DNA from: Promethearchaeia archaeon
GTDB taxonomy: Archaea; Asgardarchaeota; Lokiarchaeia; Sigyniarchaeales; SOKP01
Assembly (NCBI GenBank): GCA_029856295.1
Contig: JAHQWS010000174.1
Coordinates: 1-5,486 of the forward strand
DNA length: 5,486 bases
Reading direction: 5' to 3'
Numbering within the stretch: the stretch's first letter is position 1; each line of letters begins with the position of its first letter. The notes beneath the pieces were generated by a model. It was not told the DNA's origin and made no database searches. It was given only the letters and a program-made list of their open reading frames with translations. The translations under genes were made by a program, and so were the position numbers. Of this stretch, positions 1 through 5,443 are shown piece after piece.

Positions 1-1
1 A

Positions 2-109
2 GTCTTTAAACCAGACGAAATAAATCTCTTATTTAATAGTTTAAGGAGGACTTTAAATAAGCACGGAGTGGAATTATTAGAAAAGCGACGAAACCGAAGA
101 CCCTTTTAA
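2..109 (+). CDS. possible 3' end of an unidentified plus-strand gene (partial)
   Basis: One plus-strand frame is open from the window edge to a TAA at 107-109, giving 35 codons; the other two plus frames close within the first 27 bases. The encoded tail is hydrophilic and basic, ending in LLEKRRNRRPF. The stop overlaps the minus-strand hemK2 stop: the bases TTAA at 106-109 contain TAA on both strands, an arrangement common for convergent genes. The stretch is also visibly less AT-rich than the intergenic regions of this window, which favours coding. No start is visible and I do not recognise the family. An open run of this length could still be chance, so this is offered as a probable rather than certain gene end. 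Confidence 0.45.
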   Translation, partial: VFKPDEINLLFNSLRRTLNKHGVELLEKRRNRRPF

Positions 110-801
110 ATAATCTTTAGTTCTAAACGATTTAAGTATATATCTTCAAGAAAAATATGGATTTTATTTAGATAAGTTCTTTCATAACCTTTCTTAGAGA
201 TTAATTCATTTAATAAGTTTAAATCGATTCTACTTGAACTTACATAATAGATGCGTGAATTTGAGTTCAAATTAAGAAAAATTTTGGCTTCATCTAAGAA
301 CCTTAAAAAAGTTTCAAAACCTAACTCTCCACCATCCCAACTATAATCAATTTTCTTCTTAATTTTATTTTTTTGTATGATATTGGAAGATGGTAAGTAA
401 GGGGGATTAAATATAATAACGTCAAATAAATGTTTAAGAGTTGTTGGAAAAGATTTAAAAAGATCTGATTTAATAAACTCAATATCAGTCTCACAATTGT
501 TTAATCTTTCATTATGTTTAGAAAGTACTATAGCTTCTTCTAAAATGTCCGAAGCATAAACTTTCGGGTTAAATTTTAGAATTATAGCTTTCATAATTTG
601 AAGAGATAACGCAATGTAGCCTGTACCCGTTCCCATATCTAAAACATTTCTTATGTTCTCTAAAGGGACCCCATCAAAAAAGTCATTGTCTAGATAGTAT
701 TTAAAATAATCAACTACCAAATATGTATCGTCTGCTGGTCTATAAACATTTTCAAAATCGTAATCAATGATGGGATCGGGAAAAATTTTAATTTTAATCA
801 C
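106..801 (-). CDS. HemK2/Mtq2-type protein N5-glutamine methyltransferase
   Basis: A 231-residue class I SAM-dependent methyltransferase. In archaea and eukaryotes this family (HemK2/Mtq2/N6AMT1), with the activator Trm112, methylates the glutamine of the GGQ loop in release factor aRF1/eRF1. The N-terminal signature VYRPADDTYLV (residues 19-29) is the form typical of HemK2 rather than bacterial PrmC, which carries a long extra N-terminal domain absent here. SAM motif I is VLDMGTGTGYIAL (53-65), the acidic loop is ASD (83-85), and the catalytic motif NPPYLP is at 132-137, with WDGGELG at 155-161. The start is GTG at 799-801, inside the end of ksgA (8-base overlap), preceded by a weak AAGGA about five bases upstream; the overlapping ATG at 801-803 runs straight into TGA. 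It is the last gene of the minus-strand cluster. No trm112 is in the window. Family assignment is firm; the aRF1 substrate is inferred from the family. Confidence 0.92.
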   Translation of the reverse strand: MIKIKIFPDPIIDYDFENVYRPADDTYLVVDYFKYYLDNDFFDGVPLENIRNVLDMGTGTGYIALSLQIMKAIILKFNPKVYASDILEEAIVLSKHNERLNNCETDIEFIKSDLFKSFPTTLKHLFDVIIFNPPYLPSSNIIQKNKIKKKIDYSWDGGELGFETFLRFLDEAKIFLNLNSNSRIYYVSSSRIDLNLLNELISKKGYERTYLNKIHIFLEDIYLNRLELKII

Positions 802-1657
802 ATTTTCCTTTTAATCCGATTTTTTCATAAAAAATTTTGCTAATATTCACAAAATCACTAATGATATGACTATAAACCTTATTATTTTTGATATTATTTT
901 GTTCTAAAATATTGACTATTTCCTTTTTATTCAGATCAAGATTAAGCTTTTTTTTTATATATAGTTCTAAGGCATTAGCAAGGTTTTTGTTTTTAAATGG
1001 CATAATTCCTCTAATAAGATTCAAATAAAATGTTCGTTTGTATTCGTCTACTAAGAATTTATCGATTTTTTCTCTCGGGGTGAGATTAATTAAAGTGAGA
1101 TCAATGTTGGGTGTAGGATAAAATGAATTTCTTGAAATTTTATGTTTTTCTTTGGGTCTCATAAAGGTGTTGACACTAATTGTAATCCGGGATGAGGTTT
1201 TATAATTATCTTGAGAAAATATTCTATCCGCAATAGCTTTTTCAATAGTTAAAATTCCCTGTGGAGGATTTTCCTTAAAGAATACCTTCTCTAAAATTGG
1301 ACCTGTGATTGTATAAGGTAAATTAGACACAACTTTATTATGATCAGGGATATCTATTTTTAGGATATCGCCATTAATTATTGTTATATTATTATAATTA
1401 GAAAATTTGTTTTTTAAAAAAGTAGAAAGACGAGAGTCAATTTCAATGATATACACTTTTTTCGCAATTTCAACGAGTTTCTCAGTAAGAGCACCTAATC
1501 CAGGGCCTATTTCTAAAATTATATCATTAGTTGAAACTTGTGCTTGATTAATAATGATGTCTCTAGTATTCTTATCAATCAGAAAATTTTGACCTAATTG
1601 TTTTTTAGGTACAATGTTAAGTTCTTTTAAAATGAGCTGTACATCTTTTCTATTCAT
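794..1657 (-). CDS. ksgA: rRNA adenine N6,N6-dimethyltransferase KsgA/Dim1
   Basis: A 287-residue KsgA/Dim1 protein, the nearly universal SAM-dependent enzyme that dimethylates two adjacent adenosines in the loop of helix 45 near the 3' end of 16S rRNA, a late step of small-subunit assembly. Visible landmarks are KKQLGQNFL (18-26), SAM motif I LEIGPGLGALT (48-58), the acidic EID after strand 2 (72-74), GD (96-97), the catalytic motif NLPY (112-115) and FYPTPNIDL (179-187), followed by a C-terminal helical domain. Length is normal for archaeal Dim1. The start ATG at 1655-1657 lies 10 bases after the DUF655 stop and has no Shine-Dalgarno sequence, so reinitiation or coupling with DUF655 translation is likely. 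Its stop overlaps the hemK2 start by 8 bases. The ksgA-hemK2 pairing links rRNA and release-factor methylation in one transcript. All core catalytic residues are present. Confidence 0.96.
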   Translation of the reverse strand: MNRKDVQLILKELNIVPKKQLGQNFLIDKNTRDIIINQAQVSTNDIILEIGPGLGALTEKLVEIAKKVYIIEIDSRLSTFLKNKFSNYNNITIINGDILKIDIPDHNKVVSNLPYTITGPILEKVFFKENPPQGILTIEKAIADRIFSQDNYKTSSRITISVNTFMRPKEKHKISRNSFYPTPNIDLTLINLTPREKIDKFLVDEYKRTFYLNLIRGIMPFKNKNLANALELYIKKKLNLDLNKKEIVNILEQNNIKNNKVYSHIISDFVNISKIFYEKIGLKGKCD

Positions 1658-1667
1658 ATTTAAAGTA

Positions 1668-2321
1668 TTACTCGTATTTTTGAGTTTTTGAAAAGAGATA
1701 ATATTTAATACCTTCTCTCTGAAGTTCTTTAATTATCCTAAGGGCAATTTGTTTAGCTGGATGTGAGATACTCGTTCTATCGGCTATATCTTGGAAGGTT
1801 ACGAATTTTTGCCTTTCTCTTTCTTCAATTATTTCCCACATATGCTTTTTCCCAATGCCAGGTAATAATTTGAGTGCATGCATTCTCGGTGTTATGGATG
1901 TTGAATTATTAAAGAAATTAATAAATTCCTCTTCAAAATTTAAGACCTCCTTTTCTAATATGGGCTGAATTAATGCTTTGGAAGTATTTGTTAATTCCTC
2001 ATAATCAATTTTTTTTAGAACTTCTCTTAATTTATTTTCTCTTAGAAATTCTTCATAAATCTTCTTTTCTTCAGGTTTTAAGTCAATATGTGGAGATTTA
2101 TTTGTTTTTACTTCATAAAGAACGAAATCTGGAAAAGTAAGCACTTGAGCTAAAGGATTCTTTGTCCAACTGGGTTTATCATCTTCTGGATGACCATGCC
2201 ATAGCACATCCAAAATAACAAGTTCTCGAGATTTTTTTATAAATTGTTTTTTCTTTCTCGGGCCCCCCTTCTGAAAATCTTTTCTGCGAGGTTGCCTTCT
2301 GTATTGATCTCTTCTTTCCAT
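1668..2321 (-). CDS. DUF655 family protein with helix-hairpin-helix motif
   Basis: A 217-residue archaeal DUF655 protein, a conserved family of unknown function. Counting from the ATG, residues 1-32 form a very basic, probably disordered tail rich in Arg, Lys and Gln. A compact beta-rich part follows (about 33-75: LVILDVLWHG, then AQVLTFPDFVLYEV), then a charged middle segment with IDYEELT near 105-111. The hallmark is at 136-168: FFNNSTSITPRMHAL, then LPGIGKKHMWEIIEER, a helix-hairpin-helix that usually contacts nucleic acid backbone. The end, KYYLFSK, is also family-typical. Two starts are possible: GTG at 2328-2330 or ATG at 2319-2321. I prefer the ATG because GTG sits nine bases upstream, as at other genes here. 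It lies between rpoF and ksgA, which suggests RNA binding linked to ribosome maturation; this is inference. A basic N-terminus with a helix-hairpin-helix fits rRNA or DNA binding equally well. Confidence 0.9.
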   Translation of the reverse strand: MERRDQYRRQPRRKDFQKGGPRKKKQFIKKSRELVILDVLWHGHPEDDKPSWTKNPLAQVLTFPDFVLYEVKTNKSPHIDLKPEEKKIYEEFLRENKLREVLKKIDYEELTNTSKALIQPILEKEVLNFEEEFINFFNNSTSITPRMHALKLLPGIGKKHMWEIIEERERQKFVTFQDIADRTSISHPAKQIALRIIKELQREGIKYYLFSKTQKYE

Positions 2322-2377
2322 TACACCCACTAGTTTTCTTCTTGTTTACTTTTCCAATAACCATAATAATTTTTTTT

Positions 2378-2411
2378 TATTGAAAATATCCCTTTCTTAA
2401 TAAATTCAATA
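2378..2411. repeat. 7-base perfect inverted repeat in the DUF655 leader
   Basis: TATTGAA at 2378-2384 and TTCAATA at 2405-2411 are exact inverted copies separated by 20 bases. They lie in the predicted 5' leader of DUF655 and could form a weak hairpin in the transcript. Both arms are AT-rich, so chance is a real possibility. Confidence 0.3.
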
Positions 2412-2444
2412 CAGGATTGCTCATTAAAATTAAAAACAATATAG

Positions 2445-2455
2445 CCTTATAAAGT
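2445..2455 (-). promoter_or_regulatory. TATA box (with BRE-like purines) upstream of DUF655-ksgA-hemK2
   Basis: On the minus strand the bases read CGAAGACTTTATAAGG, a purine-rich BRE-like segment followed by TTTATAAG, close to the archaeal BRE/TATA consensus. Transcription would start roughly 25 bases downstream, near 2424. A second TATA-like TTTATATT lies further upstream at about 2484-2495, just past the rpoF stop. This would allow DUF655, ksgA and hemK2 to be transcribed independently of rpoF. Assignment is by eye only. Confidence 0.45.
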
Positions 2456-2506
2456 CTTCGATGTGTTATTCTTAATTAATACGAATATAAATGGATTATT
2501 TTTAAT

Positions 2507-2869
2507 TTATAATGTTTTTAAATCTTTAATTTGATATATAATCTCTTGGAGCTGCTCCTCATTTAAAGATTTACCTATATAACTTTTTTCAAAAATAATT
2601 CGTAATTCGGGAACAGTTTGAGGGTCAACATTTACAATATTAATAGCATAAATCTCTTCTATTTCATAAGTATCCATAAGAAATTTCTTAATTTTCTTAG
2701 CATCTTTATCACTCATTTTTGCAAATTGATTAACATAGTTATAAGTTATATCTTGAAAGTGCGACATTCCTTCTTCATCGATTTCCATTACTCTTTCCTT
2801 GACAGTTTCCATGAGTTTTTTAACCTCTGGTATAGAAACTGTTTTTTCGCTAATTTTTCTTCCAGACAT
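2507..2869 (-). CDS. rpoF: DNA-directed RNA polymerase subunit F (Rpb4 family)
   Basis: A 120-residue RpoF, the archaeal counterpart of eukaryotic Rpb4. With subunit E (Rpb7) it forms the stalk of RNA polymerase, which helps open-complex formation and transcript handling. The N-terminal strand MSGRKISEKTVSIPEVKKLM matches the family's usual opening (M-x-GRKI); the helical HRDC-like part follows, with TYNYVNQFAKM and KKIKKFL, then the conserved segment AINIVNVDPQTVPELRIIFEKS. Length is normal. An in-frame GTG lies nine bases upstream (2876-2878), but the family N-terminus argues for the ATG at 2867-2869, with GTGA serving as the ribosome binding site. It follows eL21 after 32 bases, probably co-transcribed with it, and is separated from DUF655 by a 185-base gap. 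The partner gene rpoE is not in the window. Confidence 0.94.
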   Translation of the reverse strand: MSGRKISEKTVSIPEVKKLMETVKERVMEIDEEGMSHFQDITYNYVNQFAKMSDKDAKKIKKFLMDTYEIEEIYAINIVNVDPQTVPELRIIFEKSYIGKSLNEEQLQEIIYQIKDLKTL

Positions 2870-2901
2870 TAGAATCACTTAATCTTTTTCAACTATACAC
2901 T

Positions 2902-3210
2902 TTAATTTTTAATAGAAATAGTATTTAACCTTAGGTGTTCCTTTCCAATTATTAACATTTTTGTAGAATTCCCTAACTTAACGGCAACCTCATAACAACG
3001 GCCCCTTACACCTACAATTACTCCGGTTTTACCATGATATCTTCTATGGGGCATTCCCCGTTTATGTTGGGATGGATCGGTGATAATATCCACTCTATCA
3101 TTAACATTATAATCTTCTAAATATTTTTCGATTGAGCCTAAGCCTCTTGCTCGACAGTTCTTTTTGTGCCTTTGGCGCGTTTTATTTCTGTAGCCTTTAT
3201 GTAGGGTCAC
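2902..3210 (-). CDS. rpl21e: 50S ribosomal protein L21e (eL21)
   Basis: A 102-residue eL21, a large-subunit ribosomal protein shared by archaea and eukaryotes and absent from bacteria. The basic N-terminus HKGYRNKTRQRHKKNCRARG binds rRNA. The SH3-like barrel carries YNVNDRVDIITDPS, then RGMPHRRYHGKTGVIVGVRGRCYEVAVKLG and the closing KEHLRL. The piece MPHRRYHGKTG is the family signature and looks eukaryote-like. The start is either TTG at 3217-3219 or GTG at 3208-3210. I chose the GTG because the family normally reaches its GYR within six or seven residues, and the TTGAT upstream has the spacing of the putative ribosome binding sites of rpoF and the carbonic-anhydrase-like gene. A TATA box at about 3237-3248 puts the transcript start almost on the start codon, so the leader is very short or absent. 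It is followed by rpoF after 32 bases. Confidence 0.95.
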   Translation of the reverse strand: MTLHKGYRNKTRQRHKKNCRARGLGSIEKYLEDYNVNDRVDIITDPSQHKRGMPHRRYHGKTGVIVGVRGRCYEVAVKLGNSTKMLIIGKEHLRLNTISIKN

Positions 3211-3236
3211 GTTTATCAACTTTTGAGCAAATTATT

Positions 3237-3248
3237 ATATTTTTAAAT
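3237..3248 (-). promoter_or_regulatory. TATA box for the eL21-rpoF transcript
   Basis: The minus strand reads ATTTAAAAATAT here, inside the 119-base gap between pus10 and eL21. The expected transcription start, about 26 bases downstream, is near 3216, between the alternative TTG and GTG starts of eL21. This gives a leaderless transcript if TTG is used or a leader of under ten bases if GTG is used. The upstream bases do not make a strong BRE. The rest of the gap (3249-3329) is AT-rich and shows no convincing terminator for pus10. Confidence 0.45.
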
Positions 3249-3329
3249 CGCGTAATTTAGTAAAAATATGAAGTATAATTTATTTATTTTTTGGTTTTAG
3301 TCGATTTGAATTATTTATAATCATTTAAT

Positions 3330-4694
3330 TTAGTCTTTTATATCGATAACATCTAATTCTTTACAGATTAGCTTACTACCAAATTCTTCAGAAAAAGAAG
3401 GTTTAGTACGCCCATCATCACCACTGATTAATTCTTTTATATAAGTTCCCCCTTGAGTTTCGATAGTAAATTGAAATAAATTTGAAGTTATATATTCACC
3501 CTCTATTTTATAAACATATTTTTCTCTTATTAAATCAGCACGTCGATGAGAGACTCTATTTGGAGTTCGCTGATAAATTTTGTTATTTTCAATTGTTTTT
3601 TTCAATAAATTTAATTTAGTTTCAAATTCTTTTATTTCTATAGCCTCTTCAGCTTCAATTAGTGCCAAATATACTTTTTTAGTATTTTCTGCTTTTGCTT
3701 TTAAAGCAATGACTTCTTTTTTATTACTAAATTTTAAATTTGAAATTTGTACTTTTCCATCTTGTGTGTTATTAAGCTCCACCATAATGTAATTAAGATC
3801 TAAATTTCTAGTTTTAGGCTCTTTCAATTCAAGAATAAATGGTCTACCATTACCTAACATTCTTACATCTATATCTTCCCTTCCAGCACCATGAAATTTA
3901 GATCCAGTTGCCTTTGACTTTTCAATAAATAAAGGATTAATTAATTGCTCGACGCTAGTATCATATTGTGTTCCTGTAAAATTACATTTATCACATCCCT
4001 TTCCTTTACACTTTCTACAAGGCCATCGGGTTTGAGGAATACCCCTTATTAACTTATTATACCTTCCATATATAAACAGAGATCTTACGAGTAATTGAAC
4101 TTCAAACTCATCAAAATCTAAAGAATATATGATAAGAATGTCAGGATTTTCAAATTCTGGAGGTTTATTTATAATACTTGATAGTAATTTTCCAATTTCT
4201 CGATTAAAATGAGTTTTAAATGACTCAGATTCCAATAAATTGAATTCTGCTTTGAATCTATCTTCTTGGTTTATTATTTTAGAATTAGGGCTTGTCCCAC
4301 ACAAAAATGTATTATATTCATAATTTTCTGTATTATTTATTGCTTTGTTAACATATTTTTGTAAGTTTAGAAATATATTGTTGCATAAATAGCATGTCTT
4401 AGTAGAATCAATTTGGGTATATTCATGACCCTCTTTTTCCAAGACTTTCCGAGCTGGTGAAAATTTGGCATTTTCAGCAAGAATTCTTAAGTTTAATAGT
4501 GCATTATTCTCCTTATTTTTATTGGTGAGTAAAATTCTGTGATTTTCTAAAGTCAACGAAAGAAGTAAAGAATAAGCCCTTTTAAAATTAGTAGTATCTG
4601 TTCCTAAGAGGGCGAACATCCGTCCGAGACAATATGGGCAAATATAATACTTCTGATATATCTTTAAAACTTTATCTAATATGTTCAATTTCAT
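3330..4694 (-). CDS. pus10: tRNA pseudouridine synthase Pus10
   Basis: A 454-residue Pus10, which in archaea makes pseudouridine at tRNA positions 54 and 55 in the T-arm. The N-terminal accessory domain, which helps bind tRNA, holds zinc-ligand pairs CPYC (19-22) and CYLC (101-104), with CLGRMFALLG matching the family. A second cysteine cluster, CRKCKGKGCDKC (226-237) followed by NFTG, marks the entry to the catalytic domain. The catalytic motif is GREDIDVRMLGNGRPF (271-286); the first aspartate of RED, D274, is the expected catalytic residue. YQRTPNRVSHRR (374-385) and TYIKELISGDDGRTKPSF (417-434) are further conserved active-site segments. Length is typical or slightly long. The start ATG at 4692-4694 is preceded only by AAAGAGAAT, a weak ribosome binding site. 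It lies upstream of eL21, an archaeal gene order, and is divergent from the carbonic-anhydrase-like gene. Confidence 0.96.
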   Translation of the reverse strand: MKLNILDKVLKIYQKYYICPYCLGRMFALLGTDTTNFKRAYSLLLSLTLENHRILLTNKNKENNALLNLRILAENAKFSPARKVLEKEGHEYTQIDSTKTCYLCNNIFLNLQKYVNKAINNTENYEYNTFLCGTSPNSKIINQEDRFKAEFNLLESESFKTHFNREIGKLLSSIINKPPEFENPDILIIYSLDFDEFEVQLLVRSLFIYGRYNKLIRGIPQTRWPCRKCKGKGCDKCNFTGTQYDTSVEQLINPLFIEKSKATGSKFHGAGREDIDVRMLGNGRPFILELKEPKTRNLDLNYIMVELNNTQDGKVQISNLKFSNKKEVIALKAKAENTKKVYLALIEAEEAIEIKEFETKLNLLKKTIENNKIYQRTPNRVSHRRADLIREKYVYKIEGEYITSNLFQFTIETQGGTYIKELISGDDGRTKPSFSEEFGSKLICKELDVIDIKD

Positions 4695-4758
4695 ATTCTC
4701 TTTATAGTACTTTATCCTAAAAAGTTCAATTTATTTTTAGTTTATTGATTTTAGTGAC

Positions 4759-4776
4759 TAATAGAGTGGGCTATTA
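4759..4776. repeat. perfect inverted repeat, possible operator or hairpin
   Basis: TAATAG (4759-4764) and CTATTA (4771-4776) are exact inverted copies around the loop AGTGGG, the least AT-rich spot of this intergenic region. It sits upstream of the candidate promoters on both strands, where a shared regulator could act. It is short, and no known regulator site is recognised. Confidence 0.35.
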
Positions 4777-4806
4777 AAAAGATTTTAAAATAAAAATTTT
4801 TTCTTT

Positions 4807-4820
4807 TCTATAATATAATT
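4807..4820 (+). promoter_or_regulatory. candidate TATA box for the gamma-CA-like gene
   Basis: TCTATAATATAATT resembles an archaeal TATA box. A transcript start about 26 bases downstream would fall near 4840 and leave a leader of roughly 33 bases before the ATG at 4873. The inverted repeat ATCTTA-GAT-TAAGAT (4825-4839) lies between box and expected start. An alternative box at 4783-4790 is nearly as good. Confidence 0.35.
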
Positions 4821-4863
4821 AATAATCTTAGATTAAGATATTAAAAATTGAAAAAAGGATTAA

Positions 4864-4867
4864 GTGA
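4864..4867 (+). promoter_or_regulatory. GTGA, probable ribosome binding site of the gamma-CA-like gene
   Basis: GTGA ends five bases before the ATG at 4873-4875. It can pair with the UCAC that precedes CCUCC at the 3' end of archaeal 16S rRNA, and rpoF has the same element at the same distance (2875-2878, minus strand). Its GTG is in frame with the gene and could be mistaken for the start codon. Confidence 0.45.
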
Positions 4868-4872
4868 AAAAA

Positions 4873-5394
4873 ATGCCGATAATCCCAATTGAAATAAATG
4901 GGGAAATTAAATCTCCAAAGATCGATCCCTCTTGTTGGATTTCAGATTCTGCTTGTATCATTGGTGATGTTACAATGGGGGCGGATAATGTTGTCTATCA
5001 AGGAGTCATAATACGAGGAGATTTTGCAAAGGTTGATATCGGTGCTAAAAATGTTTTCCAGGATGCTTGTATAATCAATACTGCCGAAGGTTTTAAGACT
5101 ACTATCGGAGATAATAATTTGATAGGTTTTGGTGCGATAGTTCATGGAGCAACACTGGGAAATAACACAGTTGTAGGCATCCGATCAGTATTGATGATTA
5201 CAGTAACTGCAGAAAATGATTCGATGGTTGGAGCCACCTCTTTTGTTGGTATGGGGAAAAAAGTTCCGGCTGGACAAAAATGGATTGGTCGTGAATTAAA
5301 AGGTGAAAACACTCAAGGAAAGATGTGGGAACTAGGAAGACAATCTTGGCGTAAAATGGGTCATGCAATGAAAAATCAAAAAGAAAAACCTTAA
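4873..5394 (+). CDS. gamma-carbonic-anhydrase-like left-handed beta-helix protein with incomplete zinc site
   Basis: A 173-residue hexapeptide-repeat protein of the gamma carbonic anhydrase/PaaY/YrdA group, expected to form a trimer of left-handed beta-helices. Counting from the ATG, typical features are VIIRGDFAKVDIG (45-57; R48, D50), the NVFQDACI segment (Q63, D64), IGDNNLIGFGAIVHGATLG (78-96), further hexapeptide turns to about 130, and a C-terminal helix. In true gamma carbonic anhydrases three histidines bind the metal: one five residues after the QD aspartate and two spaced five apart. Here those positions are N69, F86 and H91, so only one is kept. Carbonic anhydrase activity is therefore doubtful; a structural, acyl-transfer or ligand-binding role is possible. 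The start is taken as ATG at 4873-4875; an in-frame GTG lies nine bases upstream. There is no signal peptide. It is divergent from pus10, with a T-rich terminator directly after the stop. Confidence 0.85.
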   Translation: MPIIPIEINGEIKSPKIDPSCWISDSACIIGDVTMGADNVVYQGVIIRGDFAKVDIGAKNVFQDACIINTAEGFKTTIGDNNLIGFGAIVHGATLGNNTVVGIRSVLMITVTAENDSMVGATSFVGMGKKVPAGQKWIGRELKGENTQGKMWELGRQSWRKMGHAMKNQKEKP

Positions 5395-5395
5395 A

Positions 5396-5413
5396 TTTTT
5401 TTTCTCTTTTTTT
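5396..5413 (+). terminator. T-rich archaeal-type terminator
   Basis: Sixteen of these 18 plus-strand bases are T, starting two bases after the TAA of the gamma-CA-like gene. Archaeal RNA polymerase terminates at such U-tracts without needing a hairpin, and none is seen immediately upstream. Confidence 0.6.
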
Positions 5414-5443
5414 AGTTTAATTTCTTATTTTGATATATTTAAA

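Larger units (their letters stand above)
2322..2506 (-). other. intergenic leader between rpoF and DUF655
   Basis: These 185 bases hold no credible gene. They contain two TATA-like elements on the minus strand (2445-2455 and about 2484-2495), a 7-base inverted repeat (2378-2384 and 2405-2411), and a purine-rich stretch next to the DUF655 start. If the inner TATA box is used, the transcript would begin near 2424 and have a leader of about 100 bases. No recognisable riboswitch or tRNA fold is visible. Confidence 0.5.
4695..4872. other. divergent intergenic region between pus10 and the gamma-CA-like gene
   Basis: These 178 bases must contain promoters for both flanking genes. On the minus strand, AT-rich TATA-like segments sit around 4731-4742. 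On the plus strand, candidates are TTTTAAAAT near 4783-4790 and TATAATATAATT at 4809-4820. A perfect 6-base inverted repeat lies at 4759-4776 with a GC-richer loop, and a second AT-rich one at 4825-4839. No small gene or RNA gene is evident. Confidence 0.5.

Noticed and set aside
43..50. AAGGAGGA, a strong Shine-Dalgarno-like sequence on the plus strand
   Set aside because: No start codon follows at 5-12 bases; the bases are read as codons, including two Arg AGG codons, in the possible gene tail at 2-109.
2..109. Resemblance of the encoded tail (SLRR then KRRNRRPF) to bacterial ribosomal protein bS21
   Set aside because: Spacing differs by about three residues, similarity rests on basic residues, and archaea lack bS21.
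2179..2364. 61-codon minus-strand frame overlapping the DUF655 start, beginning with ATG at 2362-2364
   Set aside because: It runs out of frame through the well-conserved DUF655 gene, lacks a ribosome binding site and its Lys/Arg-rich product simply mirrors the basic codons of the real frame.
2618..2872. 84-codon plus-strand open frame
   Set aside because: It is antisense to rpoF, whose product is clearly recognisable; its Phe/Ile/Ser-rich composition is the expected shadow.
3580..3792. 70-codon plus-strand hydrophobic frame resembling a membrane peptide
   Set aside because: It is antisense to the conserved catalytic half of pus10; the hydrophobicity arises from reverse-reading Lys/Glu/Asn codons.
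226..4020. Search for CRISPR-like direct repeats, tRNA-like cloverleafs, insertion-sequence ends or selfish elements
   Set aside because: The minus-strand genes are packed, intact and conserved, and no regularly spaced repeats, terminal inverted repeats or target duplications were found by eye.
4942..5145. 67-codon minus-strand frame
   Set aside because: It is antisense to the gamma-CA-like gene and has no recognisable features.
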